From: JAKJGA01 sp029554345 | Lineage (GTDB): Bacteria; Spirochaetota; UBA4802; JAFGJZ01 | Direction: 5' to 3' | Assembly: GCA_035395685.1 (NCBI GenBank) | Contig: DAOPBR010000004.1 | Span: 1-64,000, forward strand | Length of the DNA: 64,000 nucleotides | In this document: positions 33,411 through 42,302 of the stretch, piece after piece | Layout of the letters: every line of letters begins with the position of its first letter | Numbering within the stretch: the first letter of the stretch is position 1 | Program-made: the position numbers and the translations under genes | The notes under the pieces: model-generated | The model's database searches: none | What the model was told of the DNA's origin: nothing | The model's input: only the letters and a program-made list of their open reading frames with translations

Positions 33411-34424
33411 ATGCGGCTTAACCCGTTCAGGGAAACAAATTTTAATGATCTTCAGCAGAATCTGAATTATCTTCTTGCGGAGCGTAAAGACTCAGTAAAG
33501 AAGCGTTTTTCTGATTGGCTTGCTGCTGTCCGCAAAAAGGGAAATGAAAGAATCACCCTCATGTTTATCCCTCATTCTGAGAAAAAAATTGTTAATTTTC
33601 ATATATCGATGTATACCGTTACGATAGTTTTGTCTTTATTTGCGGTTATTATTGTCGTAACTTCTCTTACTATCCTCAATCATACTTCAACGGTTAAGGA
33701 AGTGGACAAGCTGGAGCTTTATGAAAGCGACTATGCTAACCAGATAGAAATGTACAAAGAGGAAATTAACAGGCTTTATTCTGTTTTTAAGAAATTTGAC
33801 GATCAGGCAGATCCTCTTTTCCGTTTTACTCCGGAAGGATCATCTTTTTCATCAGGAAAGGGCGGCGGATCTGAACAGCCTCCGTCAGATTCACCTTCTC
33901 CTTCAATAGAGTCTTTAACCATTGAAGAAATCGAACAGGAATTTAAAGCTTCAAAGGACAAGCTTCTCGTCATTAAAAGATTTATGGAAAGCAGGGCAAA
34001 AGTCATAGAGAATACGCCTTCGCTTTGGCCTGTTAACGGAAATATAATCACAGCATTCGGTGATTCGAAGTCATCTTCTCTTTCCGGCAGCGGAGAGAGG
34101 GCTCTGGGTGTTGATATCGCAGCATATCCGGGATCTGAAATAAAAGTATCTGCTCCTGGAACGGTTGAATCGATAGTTTGGGATTCTGTTTACGGCTTGA
34201 GAATAACTGTTTCTCATAAATACGGGTATTCAACGATTTACTCGTATTGTCAGAGGGTTACGGTTGATGTCGGGCAGAAACTCAGCAAAGGTGAAATCAT
34301 CGGATATGTAGGTAAAACAGGCAGAGCTGCGAGGTACATGCTTCATTATCAGATAAGAATAGGCACAAATTATGCCGATCCTCTTCCTTATTTAAATAAA
34401 ATTTCCCTTGATTCGAAGATCTGA
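33411..34424 (+). CDS. M23/LytM-like protein with degenerate active site
   Basis: A 337-residue protein with a cytoplasmic N-terminus (about 60 residues), a membrane helix near 68-92, coiled coil, a Ser/Pro-rich linker and a C-terminal LytM domain. The active-site residues are changed: the usual HxGxD reads ALGVD (His lost), YAH reads YSY (His lost) and HLHFE reads MLHYQ (first His and the Glu lost). It is therefore likely a regulator in the manner of EnvC/NlpD, binding amidases or peptidoglycan without cutting it. GAGGAG precedes the ATG. It converges on tsaD with a 33-base overlap. Confidence 0.85.
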   Translation: MRLNPFRETNFNDLQQNLNYLLAERKDSVKKRFSDWLAAVRKKGNERITLMFIPHSEKKIVNFHISMYTVTIVLSLFAVIIVVTSLTILNHTSTVKEVDKLELYESDYANQIEMYKEEINRLYSVFKKFDDQADPLFRFTPEGSSFSSGKGGGSEQPPSDSPSPSIESLTIEEIEQEFKASKDKLLVIKRFMESRAKVIENTPSLWPVNGNIITAFGDSKSSSLSGSGERALGVDIAAYPGSEIKVSAPGTVESIVWDSVYGLRITVSHKYGYSTIYSYCQRVTVDVGQKLSKGEIIGYVGKTGRAARYMLHYQIRIGTNYADPLPYLNKISLDSKI

Positions 34425-35402
34425 ATCTTTGGCATAAACTTCACAAGTTAAATCCGAAAACAATTTTTTAGAGTAGTAGTGATAACCCAGACCTGCAACC
34501 ATAGCCGCGTTGTCCGTACACAGAACAGGTTCAGGAATGAAAACATTAATATCATGTAATTCAGAAAGCCTTTCTCTAAGTCTGGAATTTGCAGCAACAC
34601 CGCCTGCAACAACGACATTTTTTATTCCGAATTTTTCTGAAGCCAAAACAAGACGTGATATGAGAATTTCGACCGCGCTTTCCTGAAAGGCGTAAACAAT
34701 TTCTTCTTTATCCGCATCGGGATTGTTTGATATATAGTTTACAACTGCAGTTTTAAGACCTGAATAAGAAAAATCAAACGGATCATTCTTCATGTTCACG
34801 CGTTTAGGGAAAGAAATATCTTTGCGGATTGCCGATTTAGCCAGCCTGTCAATTATCGGGCCGCCCGGATAACCGAGATTCAGGAATTTTGAAACTTTAT
34901 CATATGCTTCACCGACTGCATCATCGGTTGTTCTTCCTATCAGTGTTAAATCAGAAATTCCCTTTACGAGATACAGAGCTGTATTTCCTCCGGAAATAAG
35001 CAGTCCGATAAATGGGAATTGCAGTTCGGGATTTGAAAGAAATGCCGCATAAAGATGAGATTCTATATGGCTGACCGTAATAAGCGGAATATTAAGAGTG
35101 TATGATATTGTCTTGGCGCTTTGTAGTGAAATCATCAGTGAGCCGATAAGACCGGGTCTGTTTGCACAGGAAACGAAGTCAAGATCGGAAAAGCTTATAT
35201 CTGCATCATTCAGTGCATTCTGAATAACCCCGTTTATAAGCTCCAAATGGGCTCTGGACGCAATTTCGGGAACAACTCCGAAGTATTCGCTGTGAAGATC
35301 AATCTGACTTGAAATTATATTAGAGCGTATGACCATGCCGTCTTCAACAACTGAGGCTGAAGTTTCATCGCATGAGCTTTCGAGTCCCAGACCAATAGCC
35401 AT
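34392..35402 (-). CDS. tsaD: tRNA threonylcarbamoyladenosine synthase subunit TsaD
   Basis: Catalyses transfer of the threonylcarbamoyl group to A37 of ANN-reading tRNAs. 336 residues, the normal length. N-terminal GLGLESSCDETSASVV, the metal-binding HxExH as HIESHLYA, GGNTALYLV, and the C-terminal VVAGGVAANSRLRERL are all intact. Its ATG abuts the ctpA stop codon, so it is the last gene of the lipoprotein-ctpA-tsaD transcript. Confidence 0.97.
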   Translation of the reverse strand: MAIGLGLESSCDETSASVVEDGMVIRSNIISSQIDLHSEYFGVVPEIASRAHLELINGVIQNALNDADISFSDLDFVSCANRPGLIGSLMISLQSAKTISYTLNIPLITVSHIESHLYAAFLSNPELQFPFIGLLISGGNTALYLVKGISDLTLIGRTTDDAVGEAYDKVSKFLNLGYPGGPIIDRLAKSAIRKDISFPKRVNMKNDPFDFSYSGLKTAVVNYISNNPDADKEEIVYAFQESAVEILISRLVLASEKFGIKNVVVAGGVAANSRLRERLSELHDINVFIPEPVLCTDNAAMVAGLGYHYYSKKLFSDLTCEVYAKDSDLRIKGNFI

Positions 35403-36758
35403 TTATTTCGCTCCTGCAAGCGCTATTGCTTTATTAAGCTCAGAATCAAATTCAAGATCATAAAGCGGCGAAGGTTCTGTTTTATTGATTTCTTTTTTTA
35501 AATAATAAAGCGCAATTGAAGGCGAAACTTTCAAGTTTTTCGATTCAAGAAGTGAAAGAAATTCCTGAGCGGTATCTTTGGTATATGCTTTTTTTGATTT
35601 AGCGAAATTTTCAAGAATTCCATCATTGAATACACGAGAAAGATTTTTCTTGTCATCGTCACTGTATTTCGGAAGTTCTACGGCAAAATCCGGTTCAATT
35701 CCTTTTTTGTGAATCATCGTACCGTTAGGAGTATAGTATTTTCTCATGGTAATTGTGAATCCGGAGGTGTTTTCTTCAATATCAACTATCCTCTGAACAA
35801 GCGCCTTTCCAAAAGTTTTTTGTCCGATAAGCTTTGCTCTATTGTTGTCTTTAAGAGCTCCGGAAAAAACTTCCGAAGATGATGCGCTTCCTGAGTTCAC
35901 CAGAAGAAGAACTTCTCCGGAATAGAGAGGATCTTTCAAAGATTTAAATTCCTCTCCAACGCCGGTTCCTTCTTTTCCGCGTGTTGTAGTAATTACCTTA
36001 CCTTTTGGTAGAAGCATATCTGCCATTGAAATTGAAGTTTCAAAATCTCCTCCGGGATTATCTCTCAGGTCGATTATAATTTTTTTCGCAGTAGAGAGAC
36101 TTTTGAGAGCTTTTTCAAATTCAACTCCTGTTTCGGCGTAAAAATGTGTTATTCTGATATATCCGATTCCGGGATGTTCTTTTAAAAATCCCGATTTTAT
36201 ACTTTTTATTTTTATTGGAGCTTTATCGATTTTAAATTCAATAGGCTCGTCGAACCCTTCCCGTTTGATTAATATTGAAACCTGGGAATTTTTATCTCTG
36301 ATATCTTTTATCAAATCCTGATAATTATCACTTTTTACCTGTGTGCCGTTTAGCTGTAATATAGTGTCTCCTGAGCGGATTCCCGACTTATGTGCAGGAG
36401 AATCTTCGATGGGAGATATTACAACAACAGAGTCATTTTTAATGGTAAGTTCGACGCCTATGCCGGTAAAGCGTCCGGTAACGCCGCCCTTGAAATCTGC
36501 ATAATCAGTTTCGTCAAGAAACCGCGAATAAGGGTCGTTAAGAGATTGAAGCATTCCGCGCATAGCTCCGCGAAACAAAGTTTTGGGGCTCACGTTTTCA
36601 ACGTATTCCGATTGAATTACCCTGTAAAGAAAGTGAAATTGATCGAGATACTTGAATGAGTTTTCCTGCTGGCTTTTAAGTAGGGAGAAAGTCATTCCGA
36701 ACAAAAAACCAGAGATGAAAATTATGATGCCGAAATGCAGAAATCTTTTTTTATTCAT
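35403..36758 (-). CDS. ctpA: Carboxy-terminal processing protease (S41)
   Basis: A 451-residue exported serine protease with an N-terminal membrane anchor, a PDZ domain (about 95-170, with GIRSGDTILQLNG) and the S41 catalytic core: the Ser is in SGSASSSEVF and the catalytic Lys is the one in GKALVQ. It trims C-termini of periplasmic proteins. The start at 36758 has a weak AGAAG-type ribosome site. Two bases separate it from the upstream lipoprotein gene. Confidence 0.93.
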   Translation of the reverse strand: MNKKRFLHFGIIIFISGFLFGMTFSLLKSQQENSFKYLDQFHFLYRVIQSEYVENVSPKTLFRGAMRGMLQSLNDPYSRFLDETDYADFKGGVTGRFTGIGVELTIKNDSVVVISPIEDSPAHKSGIRSGDTILQLNGTQVKSDNYQDLIKDIRDKNSQVSILIKREGFDEPIEFKIDKAPIKIKSIKSGFLKEHPGIGYIRITHFYAETGVEFEKALKSLSTAKKIIIDLRDNPGGDFETSISMADMLLPKGKVITTTRGKEGTGVGEEFKSLKDPLYSGEVLLLVNSGSASSSEVFSGALKDNNRAKLIGQKTFGKALVQRIVDIEENTSGFTITMRKYYTPNGTMIHKKGIEPDFAVELPKYSDDDKKNLSRVFNDGILENFAKSKKAYTKDTAQEFLSLLESKNLKVSPSIALYYLKKEINKTEPSPLYDLEFDSELNKAIALAGAK

Positions 36759-36760
36759 GC

Positions 36761-37039
36761 TTACTTCTCGAATATATATTTGTAATCATCTGAGTGTTTA
36801 TTCTGCATGTAGTTACAAAATAAATCAAAATCAATTTTATATTTTTTGAGATCATCTGCCAATATTGTTTTTTTCTCAGTTGAAGTTAATTTGTGATCTA
36901 TTCCATTAACTGCAATTTTTTCAAATATCTGTTCTCTTAAAATAGTATAACTTTCTTCATCCATTTGCGCTTTTGAACATGCTGTAAATGCCGCAGCGGC
37001 AATAAATATAATCATGATTATTTTTTTCACATTAGCCAT
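36761..37039 (-). CDS. Small lipoprotein of unknown function
   Basis: A 92-residue lipoprotein with lipobox FTAC and a helical, Lys- and Asp-rich mature part. AAGGATGG precedes the ATG. It is not recognised as a family. It sits 2 bases upstream of ctpA and may be a partner or inhibitor of the protease, an inference from position only. Confidence 0.7.
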   Translation of the reverse strand: MANVKKIIMIIFIAAAAFTACSKAQMDEESYTILREQIFEKIAVNGIDHKLTSTEKKTILADDLKKYKIDFDLFCNYMQNKHSDDYKYIFEK

Positions 37040-37171
37040 CCTTTTTTGATAATACGTGACCCTTATATAAAATCACAGTTAATATTTCAATATAAATATT
37101 CTCTGTCATATTGCGAAGGTTTTGCTTGACAGAGAGTTTGACGGCGAAAAAATAATTTAACGGCGGTGGTT

Positions 37172-38971
37172 ATGGATTTAATTAGCAGATCACAGGTGAA
37201 AGATTCCGATAAATGGAATGTCGAACTTCTTTATTCATCTTTAGAAAATTGGGAAAAGGATTTTTCAACGGCTAAAGAAGAGATTGAAAAATATGCCTTT
37301 TTAAAAGGTAAAACCGGAAATTCTGCTGAAGATATGAAGCAGATAATCGAGTTTGATCTCAGTGTATCAAGGCTTGTTGACAAACTTTACACTTATGCTC
37401 ATTTAAAAAGCGACGAGGATAAGACAAATAGTGTTTATCTTTCGCTTGTAGAAAGAGCGATGTCTCTTTATACAAAAGCAGGTGAACTTTCAAGTTTCAT
37501 TCCTGTCGAGATTCAGGAAATTTCTGATGATAAAATTGCGGAATTTAAAAAATCTGAAGCATTAAAAGACTATATTTTCTACATTGATAAAATAATCCGG
37601 TATAAGCCTTACACTAGAAGTGCTGAAATAGAAGAGCTTCTTTCTGCTTCCGGTGATTTTTCGGATTCTGCCGCCGACATTTTCGGTCAGCTTGATAATG
37701 CGGATTTTACATTCGGTAAAATAAAGGATGAGACAGGAAAAGAAGTTGAACTGACTCACGGAAATTTTATAAGATTTTTGATGAATAAATCTCTTGAAGT
37801 AAGAAAAAATTCATTTAAACAGTATTATTCTGTTTATGATGCTCACAAACATGCCTTAAGTTCAGCTTTTTATTCAAACTGCAAAAAAGATAAATTTTAT
37901 TCTAAAGTGCGCGGTTACGAGTCATGTCTTGATTCCGCATTGTTTTCTGATGATGTAAAAAAGGAAGTGTATTTTTCACTTATCGAATCAGTGAAGAAAA
38001 ATATTTCTCCTCTTTCTAAGTATGTAAATTTCAGAAAAGAATACCTGTCTCTTGATAAAATTCATTTCTATGACACATATGTTCCGCTTGTTGGAAAAAT
38101 AGATTTTTCCATGGAATATGAAGAGGCGGTTGATACTTGCGTGAAGGCTCTTTCAATTCTCGGTGAACAATATACTTCTGTTTTAAGAGATGGACTTTTA
38201 AACGGCTGGGTTGACCGGTATGAAAATAAAGGGAAAAGAAGCGGCGCTTATTCTTCCGGTTGTTTTGATTCTCCTCCTTATATTCTTATGAATTATGATA
38301 AAAATAATATTAACTCACTGTATACATTGATTCATGAAGCCGGTCATTCAATGCATTCGTATTTATCGGCTAAGAATCAGCCTTATCATTATCACAGGTA
38401 TACAATATTTGCCGCGGAGGTTGCATCGACTTTTAACGAGACTCTCTTAAGCGACTATCTTCTTAAGAAGTATTCGGATAATGACGAAATGCGGGCTTAT
38501 ATATTAAACCGCGAGATTGACGATATAAGAGGCACTCTTTACAGGCAGACAATGTTTGCGGAATTCGAAATGATCATGCATCAGATGACGGAAAAAGATA
38601 TTCCTCTTACGATAGATATTATCAGATCAGAATATCGAAAGCTTCTTGAGGCTTATTTCGGAGGTACAATCGAGATTGATCCGGAACTTGAACTGGAAGC
38701 TTTGAGGATACCTCATTTTTATAACTCATTCTATGTTTATAAATATGCAACAGGGATATCTGCGGCGATCAGTCTTGCTGAAGATGTTTTAGATAAAGGT
38801 TCGCCTGCTGTTGAGAGATATATGAATTTTCTTTCAGCCGGAGGAAGAATGTTTCCTTTGGAGGCATTGAAGAGTGCAGGAGTTGACATGTCAAAACCTG
38901 AAACAGTAAATTCTGCACTAATTCATTTTTCAGAAAAAGTTGATGAATTTATTAGGGTGATGAAAAAATAG
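37172..38971 (+). CDS. pepF: Oligoendopeptidase F
   Basis: Cytoplasmic zinc metallopeptidase of family M3 that cleaves short peptides. About 600 residues, the usual length. The zinc motif HEAGH is intact (His388, Glu389, His392), and FAAEVASTFNETLLSDYL supplies the third ligand Glu. The N-terminal domain and the PYILMNY turn are typical of PepF. The start at 37172 is chosen over a GTG two codons upstream. It ends at a terminator shared with the Cache gene. Confidence 0.95.
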   Translation: MDLISRSQVKDSDKWNVELLYSSLENWEKDFSTAKEEIEKYAFLKGKTGNSAEDMKQIIEFDLSVSRLVDKLYTYAHLKSDEDKTNSVYLSLVERAMSLYTKAGELSSFIPVEIQEISDDKIAEFKKSEALKDYIFYIDKIIRYKPYTRSAEIEELLSASGDFSDSAADIFGQLDNADFTFGKIKDETGKEVELTHGNFIRFLMNKSLEVRKNSFKQYYSVYDAHKHALSSAFYSNCKKDKFYSKVRGYESCLDSALFSDDVKKEVYFSLIESVKKNISPLSKYVNFRKEYLSLDKIHFYDTYVPLVGKIDFSMEYEEAVDTCVKALSILGEQYTSVLRDGLLNGWVDRYENKGKRSGAYSSGCFDSPPYILMNYDKNNINSLYTLIHEAGHSMHSYLSAKNQPYHYHRYTIFAAEVASTFNETLLSDYLLKKYSDNDEMRAYILNREIDDIRGTLYRQTMFAEFEMIMHQMTEKDIPLTIDIIRSEYRKLLEAYFGGTIEIDPELELEALRIPHFYNSFYVYKYATGISAAISLAEDVLDKGSPAVERYMNFLSAGGRMFPLEALKSAGVDMSKPETVNSALIHFSEKVDEFIRVMKK

Positions 38972-38973
38972 AT

Positions 38974-39002
38974 AATAGCGGCGGATTATTCTGCCGCTAT
39001 TT
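38974..39002. terminator. Bidirectional terminator between pepF and the Cache gene
   Basis: Stem AATAGCGGC/GCCGCTATT with a 10-base loop, between convergent genes; the right arm overlaps the last codons of the Cache protein. Confidence 0.8.
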
Positions 39003-39437
39003 AAAAACACCGCAGCAGAAAATGAGACCTTTGTGGTTTTGGAAGTATGTAGTTTTACTTTCAACTTTTCCTGTCTCAGGATTTTTGTATTTATAATCAA
39101 CCCAGCCTGAGCCCTTTACTTTTGCATCTTCTACGATATTTTTGCGGAAATATTTTCCGTCAGCGTCAGGGACATTAAAAAGATTTCTTCCTATGAGCTT
39201 TTTGTTTTCAGGATGTGCCAGCATAACTGCGCTGTAGTCATAAATGAAAACGTAAATTCTGCCCTCCATGAATTTCCCGGCAGTAACGGCATTCAATGTT
39301 TCGTCTTTTCCGTTTTTGTCATAAAAGTTTATCGCTTTTTTAACCAATGAAACCGCTTTATCATATTCAGATTCCTTTGAAGTAGAAGCCGAAAAAAAGA
39401 GAAGGGAGACAGAAACAAACAAACAAATTGTTTTCAT
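38997..39437 (-). CDS. Secreted single-Cache-domain protein
   Basis: A 146-residue exported protein: signal peptide, then one Cache domain with the classic pattern GRIYVFIYDYSAVMLAHP, LIGRN, DADGKYF, KGSGWVDYKYKNP and SKTTYFQ. Cache domains are ligand sensors normally fused to receptors, so a free secreted one may scavenge ligand or bind a receptor. The ATG at 39437 is chosen because GGAG sits about 5 bases upstream; a GTG two codons earlier is possible. Confidence 0.8.
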   Translation of the reverse strand: MKTICLFVSVSLLFFSASTSKESEYDKAVSLVKKAINFYDKNGKDETLNAVTAGKFMEGRIYVFIYDYSAVMLAHPENKKLIGRNLFNVPDADGKYFRKNIVEDAKVKGSGWVDYKYKNPETGKVESKTTYFQNHKGLIFCCGVFK

Positions 39438-39582
39438 ATACACTCCATAAGATTTGGCAAATTATATTTGTCTGCTGTAATAAATCAAGTCAAAAGTTAA
39501 ATTTGTAATTGTAAAAAGGGGCTGTTGTATATTAAGTGATTCTTAAACCATTTTTGTTAAACATTTAAAAGGGGAGAAGGTA

Positions 39583-39855
39583 ATGAGTATTTTTGAAATG
39601 GGAATGATGATCGCATTCGGTTTTGCCTGGCCGTTTTCTATTTATAAAAGTTATAAATCTAAATCGACAAAAGGAAAATCGATACATTTTCTATTGATTG
39701 TTGTTTTCGGATATGTTTGCGGATTGATTCATAAAGTACTGTATAATCCGGACATTGTTATAATATTCTATGCTTTGAATGCGTTGATGGTAGCGGTTGA
39801 TTCTTTTCTTTATCTGAAAAATGCAATAAACGAAAAGAAAGCAAAAGCAGACTGA
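39583..39855 (+). CDS. PQ-loop/SemiSWEET-like membrane protein
   Basis: A 90-residue protein with three membrane helices and the motif FAWPFSIYKSYKSKSTKGKS at the end of helix one, which matches the PQ-loop pattern in variant form (WP in place of PQ). SemiSWEETs work as dimers in sugar transport, but the substrate is unproven here. GGAGAAGG precedes the ATG. It has no obvious partner gene. Confidence 0.65.
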   Translation: MSIFEMGMMIAFGFAWPFSIYKSYKSKSTKGKSIHFLLIVVFGYVCGLIHKVLYNPDIVIIFYALNALMVAVDSFLYLKNAINEKKAKAD

Positions 39856-39880
39856 GAAATCTGCCTTTGCTATAAAATAA

Positions 39881-39934
39881 CTTTATTAACTTTATTAACT
39901 TTATTAACTTTATTAACTTTATTAACTTTATTAA
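39881..39934. repeat. Six tandem copies of CTTTATTAA, overlapping a stop codon
   Basis: Six perfect 9-base units directly abut the 3' end of the ClpX-like gene. Read on the minus strand, the array is (AGT TAA TAA) repeated, and the first unit supplies that gene's stop codon (39931-39933). Slippage would not shift the frame, since the unit is 9 bases, and backup stops recur in every copy. Confidence 0.9.
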
Positions 39935-41412
39935 CTTTGATAGCTTTTTCTAATATATTCCTCTATAAAGCTTTGAGGTGATTCCGCAGCCTGAACGGTT
40001 ATTCTGAATTCTTCAAGTTTCATAAGTTTTATGGCGTAAGGAAAATCATGAAACAGGTCTTCGCAGATGCGTTTCATGCTTTTTTTGCTGTCTTTTGCTT
40101 TTTTTTCAATTACCGTTACTGCTTCATCATCGAAACTCAGATGTATTCCGTGAGATGCGAGAAAATCACGCTGGTATCCGCGAATGCTGTCAGTGCGCAT
40201 TATTTCAGAAAGAACACCTTCGGGATCATTGATGAGTTTGTCGTCAACCGTCAGCTTTTTGATTTCAAGTGAAGGCAGAACTTTTTCATAATTTATAAGA
40301 AGGCGTTCAACAACAGTCATCAGTGCGCGTGCGCCTGTTTTTTGCTTAGATGCTTCCTTTGCGAAGAATTTCAGAGCTTCATCCTCAAATTCGACATCGA
40401 TTCCATAAGATTTGAAATCGAGTTTTTTGCTGTTGATAACGGCGCTGTAAGGGTTCTGAAGAATTTTATACAGTTTGTCTTCATCGACTTCATTAAGCGT
40501 TACTATTATAGGAAGACGGCCTACAAATTCTGATTCGAAGCCGAAATCAACAAGATCCTGAGTTGTAACTGTTTTAAAAAGTTCGGTTAATGAATAGTCT
40601 GTTTTTTTATTTTCCGTTCCGTCAAATCCGATTGTTTTATAGTCAAGACGTTTCTTTATAATCTTGTCGAGATTGCTGAACGCGCCGGAAACAATGAACA
40701 GGATGTTCTTTGTGTTAATCTTTTTTCTGGAAACTTTTCCCGTACGCTGTGCTTCCATGGCCGCTTCAACCTGACTAGCAAGGTCATGAGGTGTTTTGAG
40801 ATCGACTTCAGATTCCTCCATCAGTTTCAAAAGATTACGCTGAACTCCTCCCCGCGAAACATCCGGACCGTTGCTGTTTCCGCCTGAAGCTATCTTGTCT
40901 ATTTCATCAAGATATATTATTCCATACTCTGCTTTTGCGATATCGCCCTCGGCTTCATGAACCAGTTCGCGGACAAGATCTTCAACGTCACCGCCGACAT
41001 ATCCTGTTTCGCTGAACTTTGTTGCATCGGCTTTTATGAAAGGAACGCCGAGTTTTTTTGCGATCAGTTTTATGATGTACGTTTTACCGATTCCTGTAGG
41101 GCCGATAAGCAGAATGTTGCTTTTGATATTTCCGACAATTCTTTCATCTTCAGGTATTGAAAGTTCGAGTTTCATTCTGTTGAAGTGGGTGCAGACTTTT
41201 GTGGAAATGACACCGATCGCTTCTTCCTGCCCAACGACATATTTATTAAGAAAGCTTTCGAGTTCTTCCGGTTTCATATCAAAACGAATTTCGCTTCTAT
41301 GTGTGCGGTCGCCTTCTTTCGATCCTACCGGATTAGGTTTTTCCGGAACTGATTCAATCTCTTTGAAAAGTTCCTTTAGCTCTTCGTTTGCGTCAAATAC
41401 CGGTTTTGGCAT
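39931..41412 (-). CDS. ClpX-like AAA+ ATPase without zinc-binding domain
   Basis: A 493-residue AAA+ protein of the ClpX/HslU clade. Walker A GPTGIGKTY (near 112), Walker B IIYLDEID, the sensor/arginine-finger region FVGRLPIIVTL and the C-terminal KTGARALMTVVERLL are present. The ClpX zinc-binding N-domain is absent: it starts with an acidic 50-residue segment. About 90 extra residues follow the usual ClpX C-terminus. No clpP or hslV is adjacent, so it may unfold substrates alone or pair with a distant protease. The stop codon is inside the 9-bp repeat array. Confidence 0.85.
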   Translation of the reverse strand: MPKPVFDANEELKELFKEIESVPEKPNPVGSKEGDRTHRSEIRFDMKPEELESFLNKYVVGQEEAIGVISTKVCTHFNRMKLELSIPEDERIVGNIKSNILLIGPTGIGKTYIIKLIAKKLGVPFIKADATKFSETGYVGGDVEDLVRELVHEAEGDIAKAEYGIIYLDEIDKIASGGNSNGPDVSRGGVQRNLLKLMEESEVDLKTPHDLASQVEAAMEAQRTGKVSRKKINTKNILFIVSGAFSNLDKIIKKRLDYKTIGFDGTENKKTDYSLTELFKTVTTQDLVDFGFESEFVGRLPIIVTLNEVDEDKLYKILQNPYSAVINSKKLDFKSYGIDVEFEDEALKFFAKEASKQKTGARALMTVVERLLINYEKVLPSLEIKKLTVDDKLINDPEGVLSEIMRTDSIRGYQRDFLASHGIHLSFDDEAVTVIEKKAKDSKKSMKRICEDLFHDFPYAIKLMKLEEFRITVQAAESPQSFIEEYIRKSYQS

Positions 41413-41695
41413 GATTAATCCTCTTAATATTTTATATCCACAATACCAGAATAATATAATAACGGGCTTTCTTCAATACTCTTTTGGCAGTTTTGCTAAA
41501 ATAATTTATTTTTCTTCAAAAGAAGAGAAATTGTCATAATGGAAACTGAAGAAAAAGCCATTGAGCTTCCGGTTGCGAGCGGATACAGAAGTCCGTATAC
41601 CTAAAGATGTCTTTCGAGACAATTGCAGAAAATGCTCAGAACAGATATAGTCTGATTCTATTTATTAAAGTAGAAGAAAGATTTATTACATTCTC
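41413..41695. other. Intergenic region between ClpX-like gene and copZ
   Basis: 283 bases with no supported gene. A 21-codon ORF starting ATG at 41539 (MTEEKAIELPV-like) has no ribosome site or recognisable homology. It may be a remnant of a lost gene, but nothing proves it. Confidence 0.35.
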
Positions 41696-41914
41696 TCATC
41701 TTTTTAATACTTCCTTAAAAACATATCCTGCAGATTCAACTGCAGTTTTGAATTCATTATCAGATATATCTTTGTCGGACAGAATTTCTGCTGATTTATC
41801 CTTTGCCGAAGCCTTAATTTTCATTTTCGGATCAAGACTCGACAATGTATTTTCTATGTGATTTTCGCAATGTGAACAGCTCATTCCTTCTATTACGACT
41901 ATGTATTTTTTCAT
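41696..41914 (-). CDS. copZ: Heavy-metal-associated copper chaperone CopZ-like
   Basis: A 72-residue HMA-domain protein with the metal-binding GMSCSHCENH (CxxC) at residues 9-18. It carries Cu(I) in the cytoplasm. It follows the CsoR-family gene after one base, so the two are co-transcribed. No P-type copper ATPase gene is present in the window, so delivery would be to a pump encoded elsewhere, or the chaperone buffers copper. Confidence 0.88.
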   Translation of the reverse strand: MKKYIVVIEGMSCSHCENHIENTLSSLDPKMKIKASAKDKSAEILSDKDISDNEFKTAVESAGYVFKEVLKR

Positions 41915-41915
41915 T

Positions 41916-42212
41916 TTATTTTGTTAACCTCTTTATGGTTTTTATTACTTCGGAAATTACATCTGTTTTACCGTTTCTAATCTGATTAGAAACGCATTGT
42001 CTGACGTGATGCTCCAGAAGATATAGGGCAGTTCCGTTTAGAGCAGATTGGGCTGAAGCAATTTGATTAAGGACATCATCGCAGTAAGTATCTTCTTCAA
42101 TCATTTTGCGGATTCCGCGAACTTGCCCTTCAATTCGTTTTAGCCGGGATTGAAGCTTTTTTTTTACATCTTCACTGTGATGTGCCTTATTGTGATGATT
42201 ACAGCCGGACAT
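41916..42212 (-). CDS. csoR: CsoR/RcnR-family metal-sensing repressor
   Basis: A 98-residue all-helical repressor. The family pattern begins KKKLQSRLKRIEGQVRGIRKMIEEDTYCDDVL (Cys) and ends in LEHHVRQC (His and Cys), giving the Cys-His-Cys set that binds Cu(I) in CsoR. An N-terminal His-rich tail (CNHHNKAHH) could bind more metal. It probably represses its own operon through the G-tract upstream, with derepression by copper. The His-rich tail is unusual for this family. Confidence 0.87.
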   Translation of the reverse strand: MSGCNHHNKAHHSEDVKKKLQSRLKRIEGQVRGIRKMIEEDTYCDDVLNQIASAQSALNGTALYLLEHHVRQCVSNQIRNGKTDVISEVIKTIKRLTK

Positions 42213-42230
42213 ACCCCCACCCCCTATATC
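42211..42230 (-). promoter_or_regulatory. G-tract element, possible CsoR operator
   Basis: On the minus strand TAGGGGGTGGGGGTAT runs directly into the csoR start codon. CsoR operators contain paired G/C tracts flanked by TA, which this partly matches, and the G run may also serve as the ribosome site. Confidence 0.35.
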
Positions 42231-42302
42231 TAATATATATCATTAATTCTATTCGTCAATTATTGCTTGCAAAAATTATGTTTTCAGAACATATCAGGAT
42301 AA

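Noticed and set aside
39881..39934. Possible CRISPR array
   Set aside because: The unit is only 9 bases with no spacers, so it is a simple tandem repeat.
41539..41604. 21-codon ORF before copZ
   Set aside because: Too short, no ribosome site and no recognisable homology.
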